DNA of 64,000 bases from Actinomycetes bacterium (GTDB lineage: Bacteria; Actinomycetota; Actinomycetes; Actinomycetales; Actinomycetaceae), in NCBI GenBank assembly GCA_023389315.1, contig JAEWEQ010000051.1:1-64000 (forward strand), given 5' to 3'. Position numbers and translations under genes: made by a program. Below the pieces are notes generated by a model. The model was not told the DNA's origin. It did not search any database and worked only from the letters and a program-made list of their open reading frames with translations. Of the stretch, positions 57,022 to 64,000 are shown piece by piece (the first letter of the stretch is position 1; each line of letters begins with the position of its first letter).

Positions 57022-57939
57022 TTAAGCGCAGTCTGGGGACGGCGCCACAGGCGGCTCCACTAACGCCGGGGTGGTTCCCACCCAGCGTCGCAGTTGGCCA
57101 CCCGATAAGATCCGCACCGGAAAAGGCAAGCGACGCAAGCCGCGCAGCGCCTCATCCCAAGCAGTTTGCGGCTGATCACGATTGGTCGCCACTAAAACCA
57201 GATTCCCACGCCGCCCACCGGTGAGCACCTTGCCTTCACCGATGAGCCACTGGTGGGCGAATAGCGAAGCCACTGCCGCGCAGTCGGGGCGCGCATCCAG
57301 GCCGCGACCGTGCCCCAGGTTCACCAGCAGCACCCCATCTTCGTGCAGTACTCGTCGGCAGTGATTATAGAACTCCAAGGTGCGTACTGCTCGCGGAGTT
57401 TGCGCCCCGGCGAATACGTCTCGCACCACCACGTCCATTGACTCACCGGCGATGGTGGTTACCGCCTGTGCGGCATCAGCCACGCGGATGCGCAGGCGCG
57501 GTGAGCGGGGCAAGTCAAAAAGTTGGCGGCAGGCGGTGGCGATCTGGCCGTTGATTTCTACCGCAAGTTGGCGCGAGTTCGGTCGCCGAGTCTCCCACGC
57601 CCATGCCAGGGCACAAGCACAGCCACCCAGATGCAAGGCGTTTAAGGGCTGGCCGTCGGGGAAGAACCCATTTACCACGGCATCCATCTGCTGCATGTAT
57701 TCAAAGTCCAAATCTCCCGGGTCGGCCAAGTTAATGGCGGAAGATTCATAATCACCCAGGAAAATGGTGGCGCGCTGTTGATCCAGGCGCACCGTCATCA
57801 CGGTGTCACCGACATCTACTTCCACCCCATCGCACAGTTGCAGCTGCGTTTCGCCGGTCTGCTCCCGCTCACAGGAACGCGACCGCGAAGAAGGGGAACT
57901 GTTGCCTTTAACCGCTGTCTTTGCGCGCCGTTTCGCCAT
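57022..57939 (-). CDS. Spermidine synthase-like protein
   Basis: 305-aa protein with a class I methyltransferase-like fold of the spermidine synthase family: the LHLGGCACALAWA motif I region, an acidic VEINGQ strand end and the VVVRDVFAGAQTPRAV region. Key spermidine-synthase residues (the GGGDG and second acidic loop) are altered, so it may not make polyamines. Such orphan SpeE-like proteins are widespread in Actinobacteria. The N-terminal 30 residues are basic and Ser-rich. It faces dinB divergently. Confidence 0.83.
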   Translation of the reverse strand: MAKRRAKTAVKGNSSPSSRSRSCEREQTGETQLQLCDGVEVDVGDTVMTVRLDQQRATIFLGDYESSAINLADPGDLDFEYMQQMDAVVNGFFPDGQPLNALHLGGCACALAWAWETRRPNSRQLAVEINGQIATACRQLFDLPRSPRLRIRVADAAQAVTTIAGESMDVVVRDVFAGAQTPRAVRTLEFYNHCRRVLHEDGVLLVNLGHGRGLDARPDCAAVASLFAHQWLIGEGKVLTGGRRGNLVLVATNRDQPQTAWDEALRGLRRLPFPVRILSGGQLRRWVGTTPALVEPPVAPSPDCA

Positions 57940-58044
57940 ATCATGACGGTATCAACTACCGCGGCACCGCCGCGAATCTAAACTATTCATGCCCGGCCGG
58001 CAGGCCGCATCCAACGTTGTCACCCGCCACTGACGAGGAAGAAA

Positions 58045-59271
58045 ATGTCAATCTCGCCGCGCACCCGCGCAGCACAGCGTAACTGGGGGAATGACGACAG
58101 TGCTACCCCGATTTTGCATGTCGACATGGACTCCTTCTTCGCCTCCGTCGAAATCGCCCTCGACCCCTCACTAGTGGGCAAACCACTGATCGTGGGCGGA
58201 AAATCAGAACGCTCCGTGGTCACCTCCGCCACCTACGACGTACGCGCCCTGGGGGTACGCGCTGGAATGCCGATGCTGCGCGCCCGGCGCCTGGCACCCA
58301 CCGCCATAGTCGTCGCTAGCCACCGGCCCGCCTACCAGGAGTATTCACGCCGCGTGATGGAGCTGCTTAAAACCATCACCGCGCAAGTGGAGATCGTCAG
58401 CATCGACGAAGCCTACTTGGACGTATCCGGCGCGCGCCTGCGCCTGGGATCACCCACCACCATTGCCCACCAGATCCGCACCCGCATCCGCCACGAAATC
58501 GGACTGCCCGCATCGGTGGGAATCGGCGCCACTAAAACAGTGGCGAAGATCGCCTCCTCACACGCCAAACCCGACGGAATGCTGCTGGTCCCAGCGTCCG
58601 CCACCGTGGAATTTCTCCACTGCCTGCCAGTGGGAGCACTGCCGGGGGTGGGGCGACGCAGCCAGGAAATACTGGGCCGCGCCGGGATTGAAACCGTTGC
58701 CGAACTGGCTGCCACCCCGTCCTCGCGCCTGCAAAAACTCCTGGGGATAGCCGCCGCCTACCACCTCAAAGACGTGGCTGCCGGAATCGACCGGCGGGCG
58801 GTAGTAACCAAACGAGTGGAAAAGTCCGTGGGCGCGGAAGAAACTTTCCCCACCAACTTCACCACCTTGGAAGAACTATCCCCGGTGGTGCTGGCGCAAT
58901 CACATGAATGCGCGCGGCGCCTGCGAGCCCAAGACCTGGTGGGCTGGACGGTGGCGATCAAAGTGCGCGGGGGTGATTTCAAAACCGTGACGCGCTCGGT
59001 CACCTTACCCGGGCCGACCGACAGCGGACAAGAAATCGCCCACCACGCCGGGAAACTGCTCGCCGCCTACGGAGTGCCGGCAACCGGGGTGCGGCTAGTG
59101 GGGGTGCGGGTGGAGAACCTCCAATCGCGGGCCGAGGGCGTGCCGGTGCGGCTAGATCAAACCCGGGACGTTTCCAGTGCCGAGCGAGCCATGGATGAGA
59201 TCCACGCGCGGTTTGGTAAAGCCGCCATCGCCCCAGCGGCATTGCTACGTCAAGAGCGTGGGCAAGAATAG
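58045..59271 (+). CDS. dinB: DNA polymerase IV
   Basis: 408-aa Y-family translesion polymerase. The catalytic acids are in HVDMDSFFASVE and SIDEAYLDVSG; the little-finger domain follows from about residue 240. A GAGGAAGAAA site precedes the ATG. No LexA box is visible upstream, so SOS control is not evident. A C-terminal beta-clamp motif was not identified with certainty. Confidence 0.95.
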   Translation: MSISPRTRAAQRNWGNDDSATPILHVDMDSFFASVEIALDPSLVGKPLIVGGKSERSVVTSATYDVRALGVRAGMPMLRARRLAPTAIVVASHRPAYQEYSRRVMELLKTITAQVEIVSIDEAYLDVSGARLRLGSPTTIAHQIRTRIRHEIGLPASVGIGATKTVAKIASSHAKPDGMLLVPASATVEFLHCLPVGALPGVGRRSQEILGRAGIETVAELAATPSSRLQKLLGIAAAYHLKDVAAGIDRRAVVTKRVEKSVGAEETFPTNFTTLEELSPVVLAQSHECARRLRAQDLVGWTVAIKVRGGDFKTVTRSVTLPGPTDSGQEIAHHAGKLLAAYGVPATGVRLVGVRVENLQSRAEGVPVRLDQTRDVSSAERAMDEIHARFGKAAIAPAALLRQERGQE

Positions 59272-59402
59272 GCAAATTCGCCCGAAACGCTTAGACTAGG
59301 AACACGGCGAAAAACTGGGACGTGGCGACAGTGGTTCCCAGTTCCCCGCAGGGAAACAGAGACTCGCGGTGGAAGGTAGCGCACAGCAAGGAGGCGAATC
59401 TC

Positions 59403-59807
59403 ATGCCACTATCGGACGAAGAGCGCGCCATCTTAGAACAAATGGAACAAGAGCTGCGCCGCGAGGACCCCCGCTTCGCTAACACCATGTCAGCCGCGCA
59501 CCGCGAACGAACAAGCGATCCCGTGCGCAAACAGTTTGTGCCACGCCGGGTGGCCGCCGGAATCATCGCGGTGGTAGTGGGACAAATAGTCATGCTCAGC
59601 GGGATCTCCCTGCCGCAACTGTGGATGACCATCCTGGTGGGCGTCATCGGCTTTGGCATGATGGTAGGTGGAGTGCTCTACGCCCTCGCCCGCCGCCCAG
59701 CCGACCCCACCAACTTCGGTTTGGACTCGCGTCCGCGTGGCAACGGTGGGGGCGAAAGCTTCATGGAACGCCAAGAACGCCTGTGGGATGAAAACCACCG
59801 CCGCTAA
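59403..59807 (+). CDS. DUF3040 membrane protein
   Basis: 134-aa protein of the actinobacterial DUF3040 family: MPLSDEERAILEQMEQEL at the N-terminus is diagnostic, followed by two membrane helices (AAGIIAVVVGQIVMLSGI and a second near residue 85) and a charged tail. AAGGAGG precedes the ATG. Homologues often sit upstream of mraZ; here it is upstream of a strong bidirectional terminator. Function unknown. Confidence 0.92.
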   Translation: MPLSDEERAILEQMEQELRREDPRFANTMSAAHRERTSDPVRKQFVPRRVAAGIIAVVVGQIVMLSGISLPQLWMTILVGVIGFGMMVGGVLYALARRPADPTNFGLDSRPRGNGGGESFMERQERLWDENHRR

Positions 59808-59836
59808 CCACCGCGCCTAACTCAAACTTCTAAACG

Positions 59837-59871
59837 TTTGCCCCAGTTACCGAAAAGGTAACTGGGGCAAA
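59837..59871. terminator. Strong bidirectional terminator
   Basis: TTTGCCCCAGTTACC (59837-59851) pairs perfectly with GGTAACTGGGGCAAA (59857-59871) around GAAAA. It separates the convergent DUF3040 and glgC genes and has A/T-rich feet on both strands. Confidence 0.92.
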
Positions 59872-59898
59872 ACCTATGGGGTGGGCCGCAAGCTAGTG

Positions 59899-61137
59899 CT
59901 ACTCCAGGATCTCCATGCCCTTGGGAACCACGGTGATGCCGGATTCGGTGACGGTCAGGCCACGGGCCCGGTCACGCTCCAGATCCAAACCGATCTCCAC
60001 GCCCTCGCCAATGACCACGTTCTTATCCAAAATCACCTTGGATACCACCGCGTTGCGGCCAATGCGGCAACCATCCATGATGACGGAATCAATCACCTTC
60101 GCCCAGGAGTGTACGTACACGCCGGGGGAGAGGACGGAGCGGACCACTTCACCACCGGAGACGATCACCCCGGGGGAGATGAGGGAGTCAATGGCGTGCC
60201 CCATGCGGGTACCGGCGTCACCGTAGACGAACTTGGCCGGCGGCAAGTGGCCGGGAATCTGCGTCAAGGTCGGCCACGACAGGTTGTACAGGTTGAAGAT
60301 CGGGTGTACCGAAATCAAATCCATGTTCGCTTCGTAGAAGGCATCGAGGGTACCAACGTCGCGCCAGTAGTCGCGGTCACGCTCGGAAGAACCGGGAACT
60401 ACGTTGTCGATGAAGTCGTAAATCCCGCAGCCACCGTTTTCCACGAACCAGGGGACAATATTGCCACCCATGTCGTGGTTGGAATCCTCGTTTGCAGCGT
60501 CCTCACGCAGCGCCTCTTCCAAGGCTTTCGCGGTGAACACGTAGTTACCCATGGATGCCAGGAAGGAGTTCGGATCATCGGGCAGACCCTCAGTGGTTTC
60601 GGGCTTCTCAATGAACTCCAGGATGCGGCCGTTCTCAGCGCGGATCACGCCGAAGGAAGAAGACAGCTCCAGGGGCTGGCGAATGCCGGCCACAGTACAG
60701 GGCAGGCCGGACTTAATGTGGTGCTCCACCATTTGGGAGAAGTCCATGCGGTAGATGTTGTCCGCCCCTACGATCACAATGTAGTCGGGGCGTTCGTCGT
60801 GGACGGTGTTCAACGACTGGTAAATGGCGTCGGCTGAACCCAGGTACCAGTGCGGGCCGCGACGCTGCTGGGCCGGAACCGGGGTGACGTAGTTACCCAG
60901 CAGGGTGGACATGCGCCAGGTCTTGGTGATGTGGCGGTCCAGGGAGTGGGACTTGTACTGGGTTAGTACCACTACTCGCAGGTAACCGGAGTTGACGATG
61001 TTGGACAGGGCGAAGTCAATCAAACGGAAGTGCCCACCGAAAGGCACCGCGGGTTTGGCGCGGTCATCGGTAAGAGGCATCAGGCGTTTACCTTCGCCAC
61101 CGGCAAGGACAATTGCTAAAACTCTTGGTGTGCTCAT
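59899..61137 (-). CDS. glgC: Glucose-1-phosphate adenylyltransferase
   Basis: 412-aa ADP-glucose pyrophosphorylase, first step of glycogen synthesis. The nucleotide motif [21 protein letters not shown] and the [10 protein letters not shown] segment are complete, with a left-handed beta-helix at the C-terminus. On the complementary strand TATTCT (61144-61149) ends 6 bases before the ATG, so the transcript is probably leaderless. It is divergent from glgA. Regulation by fructose phosphate cannot be read from the sequence. Confidence 0.96.
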   Translation of the reverse strand: MSTPRVLAIVLAGGEGKRLMPLTDDRAKPAVPFGGHFRLIDFALSNIVNSGYLRVVVLTQYKSHSLDRHITKTWRMSTLLGNYVTPVPAQQRRGPHWYLGSADAIYQSLNTVHDERPDYIVIVGADNIYRMDFSQMVEHHIKSGLPCTVAGIRQPLELSSSFGVIRAENGRILEFIEKPETTEGLPDDPNSFLASMGNYVFTAKALEEALREDAANEDSNHDMGGNIVPWFVENGGCGIYDFIDNVVPGSSERDRDYWRDVGTLDAFYEANMDLISVHPIFNLYNLSWPTLTQIPGHLPPAKFVYGDAGTRMGHAIDSLISPGVIVSGGEVVRSVLSPGVYVHSWAKVIDSVIMDGCRIGRNAVVSKVILDKNVVIGEGVEIGLDLERDRARGLTVTESGITVVPKGMEILE

Positions 61138-61239
61138 AATCCCAGAATAACTGTGATGAACCCCTCTCGTGTGGGCAATGAGTGGGATACCGTTAAGTTA
61201 GGAACTAAAGCTCACGAAAACTAACGCGGAAGGCCTGAA

Positions 61240-62469
61240 ATGCGAGTCGATCTTCTCACCCGTGAATACCCACCCCACATCTACGGCGGCGCTGGCGTGC
61301 ACGTAAACGAGCTAGCTCGGGTACTGCGTGACCTCATCGACGTGCGGGTCCACGCGTTCGATGGGCCCCGCGAACCCGGCCAGCCCGGCGCCGACGAGGG
61401 CGTAACCGGCTACCACAATCTCCCCGCCTTGAAAGACGCCAACCCGGCCCTGCAGACCCTGGGCGTGGACCTACTGATGGCCCAGGGCGTGGAAGGCACC
61501 GACCTGGTTCACTCCCACACCTGGTACGCCAATATGGCCGGCCACTGGGCCCACCTGCTGCACGACGTGCCCCACGTCATTTCCGCCCACTCGTTAGAAC
61601 CGCTGCGCCCGTGGAAGGCAGAACAGTTGGGCGGTGGCTACCGCTTGTCTTCCTACGCGGAAAAGACCGCCTACGAAGGTGCGGACGCAATCGTGGCGGT
61701 CTCGAACGGGATGCGAGACGATATTTTGCGCGCTTACCCCAGTATCGACCCGGACAAAGTGCGCGTAGTACACAACGGCATTGACCTTGATGACTGGGCC
61801 GCCCCGTCCTCGGACGAAGAAAAACAAATCGCCACCGAAGCGATGAAACGCTACGGTATCGACCCTGACCTACCCACCGTCGTGTTCGTCGGACGTATCA
61901 CCCGCCAAAAGGGGCTGCCGCACCTGCTGCGTGCTCTGCGGATGATCCCCCAGGGCACCCAGATTGTGCTGTGCGCCGGTGCCCCCGATACCGCTGCCAT
62001 CAAGCAGGAAGTGGAAGGGCTGATCGAGCAGCTGCGCGCCGAACGCGACCACGTACACTTCATCACCGAAATGCTGCCGCGCCCCGAACTGGTGGGCATC
62101 TTGGATGCCTCCACCGTGTTCGTAACCCCCTCCATTTACGAACCCCTGGGCATCGTGAACCTAGAGGCAATGGCGGTAGGGCTGCCGGTAGTGGGCACCG
62201 CCACCGGTGGCATCCCCGACGTGATTGTGGACGGCGAAACCGGCTTCCTGGTGCCGATCGAGCAAAAGACCGACGGCTCCGGCACGCCCCTTAACCCAGA
62301 GCAATTCGAACGCGACCTAGCGGAGCGCCTCACCCGCGTACTGGAAGACGAAACCCTTGCCCAGCAGATGGGGCAGGCGGGCCGTAAGCGCGCGGAGGAA
62401 CACTTCAGTTGGAAGAAGATCGGGGAGCAGACGGTAGAGCTGTATCGCGACGTACTCGGTCGCGCCTAG
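61240..62469 (+). CDS. glgA: Glycogen synthase (GT4-type GlgA/GlgM)
   Basis: 409-aa glycosyltransferase using ADP-glucose. Actinobacterial GT4 members are either glycogen synthases or maltose-1-phosphate synthases (GlgM). N-terminal LLTREYPPHIYGGAGVHV, VHSHTWYANMAG and the E-x7-E region in TPSIYEPLGIVNLEA are clear. A GGAAGG site precedes the ATG. It is divergent from glgC. GlgA versus GlgM cannot be settled here; no glgE or glgB is in the window. Confidence 0.92.
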   Translation: MRVDLLTREYPPHIYGGAGVHVNELARVLRDLIDVRVHAFDGPREPGQPGADEGVTGYHNLPALKDANPALQTLGVDLLMAQGVEGTDLVHSHTWYANMAGHWAHLLHDVPHVISAHSLEPLRPWKAEQLGGGYRLSSYAEKTAYEGADAIVAVSNGMRDDILRAYPSIDPDKVRVVHNGIDLDDWAAPSSDEEKQIATEAMKRYGIDPDLPTVVFVGRITRQKGLPHLLRALRMIPQGTQIVLCAGAPDTAAIKQEVEGLIEQLRAERDHVHFITEMLPRPELVGILDASTVFVTPSIYEPLGIVNLEAMAVGLPVVGTATGGIPDVIVDGETGFLVPIEQKTDGSGTPLNPEQFERDLAERLTRVLEDETLAQQMGQAGRKRAEEHFSWKKIGEQTVELYRDVLGRA

Positions 62470-62504
62470 GACTGAAGTCACCTCTGCGATATAAGATGGG
62501 AACC

Positions 62505-63308
62505 ATGGAGCAAGGTAACGTAGTTGAGCTAGCTAACATCGAAGTTCGCCGCCAAGGCAAACCCATCTTGAAAGACCTGGATTGGACGGTTAAACCCGGA
62601 CAGAACTGGGTGATCCTGGGGCCGAATGGGGCGGGGAAAACCACCCTGGTGCAGCTACTCACCGGACGAGTTTTCCCCTCCTTCCGGCGTGACAATCCCG
62701 CCACTGCGAAAGTCCTGGGCTACCAGCTGGGGCGCGTGGACTTAAGTGAACTGCGCACCGTGGTTGGTATCGCTTCGGCCGCTGAACGCGCCCTGCTGCC
62801 GGCCCGCCAACCGGTGCTGGACGCCGTCATCTCAGTGCTCTACGGGCGTTCAGTGCGCGGGCGCGAAGAATACGAAGACACCGACTTGGCGCGCGCCCGC
62901 GACCTGCTGGCAATCTTCGGCATCGCCCACCTGGCGGAGCGGGAACTAGCGACCTTGTCCGAGGGCGAAACCCAAAGGGTACACATCGCTCGCGCCCTCA
63001 TGTCAGACCCGCAAATCCTCATCCTCGATGAACCCACCGCCGGCTTGGATCTGGGGGCACGGGAACTATTGATGATGGCTTTGGAGGAAATCGCTGCCGA
63101 CCGGCGCGCCCCCGCCCTGGTGCTAGTGACGCACCACGTGGAGGAAATCCCCCGCGGATTCACCCACGCTGCCCTCATGTCGGAAGGCTCCGTAGTGGCG
63201 GCCGGCAAGCTCGAGGACGTGTTGGCAGATGAAGTGGTCTCCTCCGTTTTCGGGTTGCCGCTGAACGTGACTTCGATTGAAGGACGCTGGTCGGCTCGCG
63301 CCCGCTGA
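62505..63308 (+). CDS. ABC transporter ATP-binding protein
   Basis: 267-aa single ATPase domain: Walker A GPNGAGKTTLVQLL, signature LSEGETQRVHIARAL (the usual LSGGE is LSEGE), Walker B LILDEPTAGLDL, H-loop VTHHVEE. No permease gene is adjacent, so the partner is unknown. TATAAG at 62490-62495 lies 9 bases before the ATG at 62505; an ATG at 62496 is also in frame. Possible substrates cannot be inferred. Confidence 0.9.
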   Translation: MEQGNVVELANIEVRRQGKPILKDLDWTVKPGQNWVILGPNGAGKTTLVQLLTGRVFPSFRRDNPATAKVLGYQLGRVDLSELRTVVGIASAAERALLPARQPVLDAVISVLYGRSVRGREEYEDTDLARARDLLAIFGIAHLAERELATLSEGETQRVHIARALMSDPQILILDEPTAGLDLGARELLMMALEEIAADRRAPALVLVTHHVEEIPRGFTHAALMSEGSVVAAGKLEDVLADEVVSSVFGLPLNVTSIEGRWSARAR

Positions 63309-63351
63309 CTGCACCGTGAGCCTCCACTAATGTTCGAAAGTAGGTAACGCA

Positions 63352-63798
63352 ATGAGTATATGGTGGTGGCTAGTCATAGCTTTGGTCCTGGCGGCCGTTG
63401 AAATCGCCACCGTGGACCTGATCTTCCTGATGCTCGCCGGCGCCGCGGTAGCGGCCGGTATTTCCCAGTTACTGGGTCTGGAACTGCTCGGTCAGGGTAT
63501 CGTTTTCGCCATCGTCGCACTGGTACTGCTGGGGCTGGTGCGCCCCTGGGCTAAGAACTTCCTGCAGCGGCGCACACCTGACGTGCTGACCAACGCGCAA
63601 GCCTTGGTGGGCAAACCGGCACTGGTGACGCAGCTGGTGACCGTTAACGGTGGGCAGGTGCGCCTAGATGGGGAGATCTGGAGTGCCCGCCTAGCTCCGG
63701 CAACCGCTGCCGCCCTGGCAGTGGGAACCCCAGTGACAGTGGTGCAAATCGACGGGGCTACGGCAGTGGTTATTCCCGCTGACCCCAACCCCAGTTAA
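63352..63798 (+). CDS. NfeD family membrane protein
   Basis: 148-aa protein with two or three membrane helices (IWWWLVIALVLAAVEIATVDLIFL and a second near residue 50) and a C-terminal OB-fold (NAQALVGKPALV to DGATAVVIP). NfeD proteins pair with SPFH/stomatin proteins in membrane microdomains, and an SPFH gene begins 77 bases downstream. GTAGGTAACGCA precedes the ATG. Confidence 0.92.
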   Translation: MSIWWWLVIALVLAAVEIATVDLIFLMLAGAAVAAGISQLLGLELLGQGIVFAIVALVLLGLVRPWAKNFLQRRTPDVLTNAQALVGKPALVTQLVTVNGGQVRLDGEIWSARLAPATAAALAVGTPVTVVQIDGATAVVIPADPNPS

Positions 63799-63875
63799 GC
63801 TTTCAATAATCAAAGTTGGTTTTGACCTAACGCCCGTGAGCGGGTTGTTAAACCTCACCGCAAGGAAGTGATCCA

Positions 63876-64000
63876 ATGCCTGAGATCTTTCACATAATGC
63901 CAAGCCTGATCATGATCTTGATCGTGGTGTTCGTAGTGCTCACCCTGGTGCGGGCAGTGCGAGTGGTACCGCAATCTCGTGCCCTGGTGATTGAACGCCT
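63876..64000 (+). CDS. SPFH/stomatin-like protein, 3' end outside window
   Basis: Only the first 41 codons are visible: a membrane helix (LIMILIVVFVVLTLVRAVR) followed by VVPQSRALVIER, the canonical start of an SPFH domain. AAGGAAG lies 7 bases before the ATG. It forms a functional pair with the upstream NfeD gene. Confidence 0.88.
   Translation, partial: MPEIFHIMPSLIMILIVVFVVLTLVRAVRVVPQSRALVIER

Noticed and set aside
57990..58044. LexA box before dinB
   Set aside because: No TCGAAC/GTTCGA palindrome was found in the dinB upstream region.
59881..60837. 318-codon open frame opposite glgC
   Set aside because: glgC is a full-length conserved enzyme on the other strand; the antisense frame is a compositional by-product.

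Overview
This 64 kb window is chromosomal DNA of a high-GC Gram-positive bacterium (Actinobacteria), most likely a member of the Actinomycetaceae or a close relative. The evidence is the roughly 60% GC content and several actinobacterial hallmarks: a LysX-type fusion of lysyl-tRNA synthetase with an MprF-like membrane domain, a DUF3046 gene between a ClgR-like regulator and recA, a DUF3040 gene, LexA boxes of the TCGAAC-N4-GTTCGA type, a LysM gene divergent from lexA next to nrdR, and a divergent glgC/glgA pair. I cannot name the species. No phage, insertion sequence, CRISPR array or rRNA operon was found.

Layout. 1-7.7 kb: end of an unknown gene, then a maltodextrin/alpha-glucoside module (GH13 alpha-glucosidase, LacI repressor, and divergent malE-malF-malG without an ATPase gene) with a LacI-type operator over the malE -35 and a long hairpin after malG. 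7.8-17.2 kb: tRNA-Asn, a lipoprotein gene, then the translation/transcription block rimP-nusA-ylxR-infB-rbfA-truB, a frameshifted His/Gly/Cys-rich small gene, and ribF. 17.5-24.5 kb: rpsO, pnp, an M16 peptidase, dapB, a GNAT acetyltransferase and dapA. 24.7-34.2 kb: rnj, lysX, a PfkB-like kinase, ftsK and pgsA. 34.3-47.3 kb: clgR, DUF3046, recA-recX-cinA, a carboxylesterase, miaB-miaA, an RsmC-like methyltransferase, hflX-dinG and ldh. 47.4-49.5 kb: lexA, the LysM gene and nrdR. 49.5-53 kb: a long-chain acyl-CoA synthetase with a coiled-coil tail, and serA. 53-64 kb: HelD-like helicase, PAC2 protein, spermidine-synthase-like protein, DNA polymerase IV, DUF3040, glgC/glgA, an ABC ATPase, NfeD and the start of an SPFH protein.

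How the genes work together. The window is mostly core housekeeping plus the SOS system: LexA boxes precede recA, lexA and the LysM gene, which should act as an SOS cell-division brake. Maltodextrin uptake and hydrolysis at the left end and ADP-glucose/glycogen synthesis at the right end suggest a fermentative lifestyle built on alpha-glucans, with lactate dehydrogenase as an end step. Lysine/diaminopimelate synthesis is represented by dapA and dapB only.

The most unusual feature is not a gene. The octamer CGAGGACG (or its complement CGTCCTCG) occurs by hand count about 58 times, in coding and non-coding DNA and about equally in both orientations, where base composition predicts about four. 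It sits in several intergenic hairpins and repeats, and is absent from the fadD-serA block. It looks like a genome-wide signal (uptake-sequence-like, architectural or modification-related) that no annotated feature here explains.
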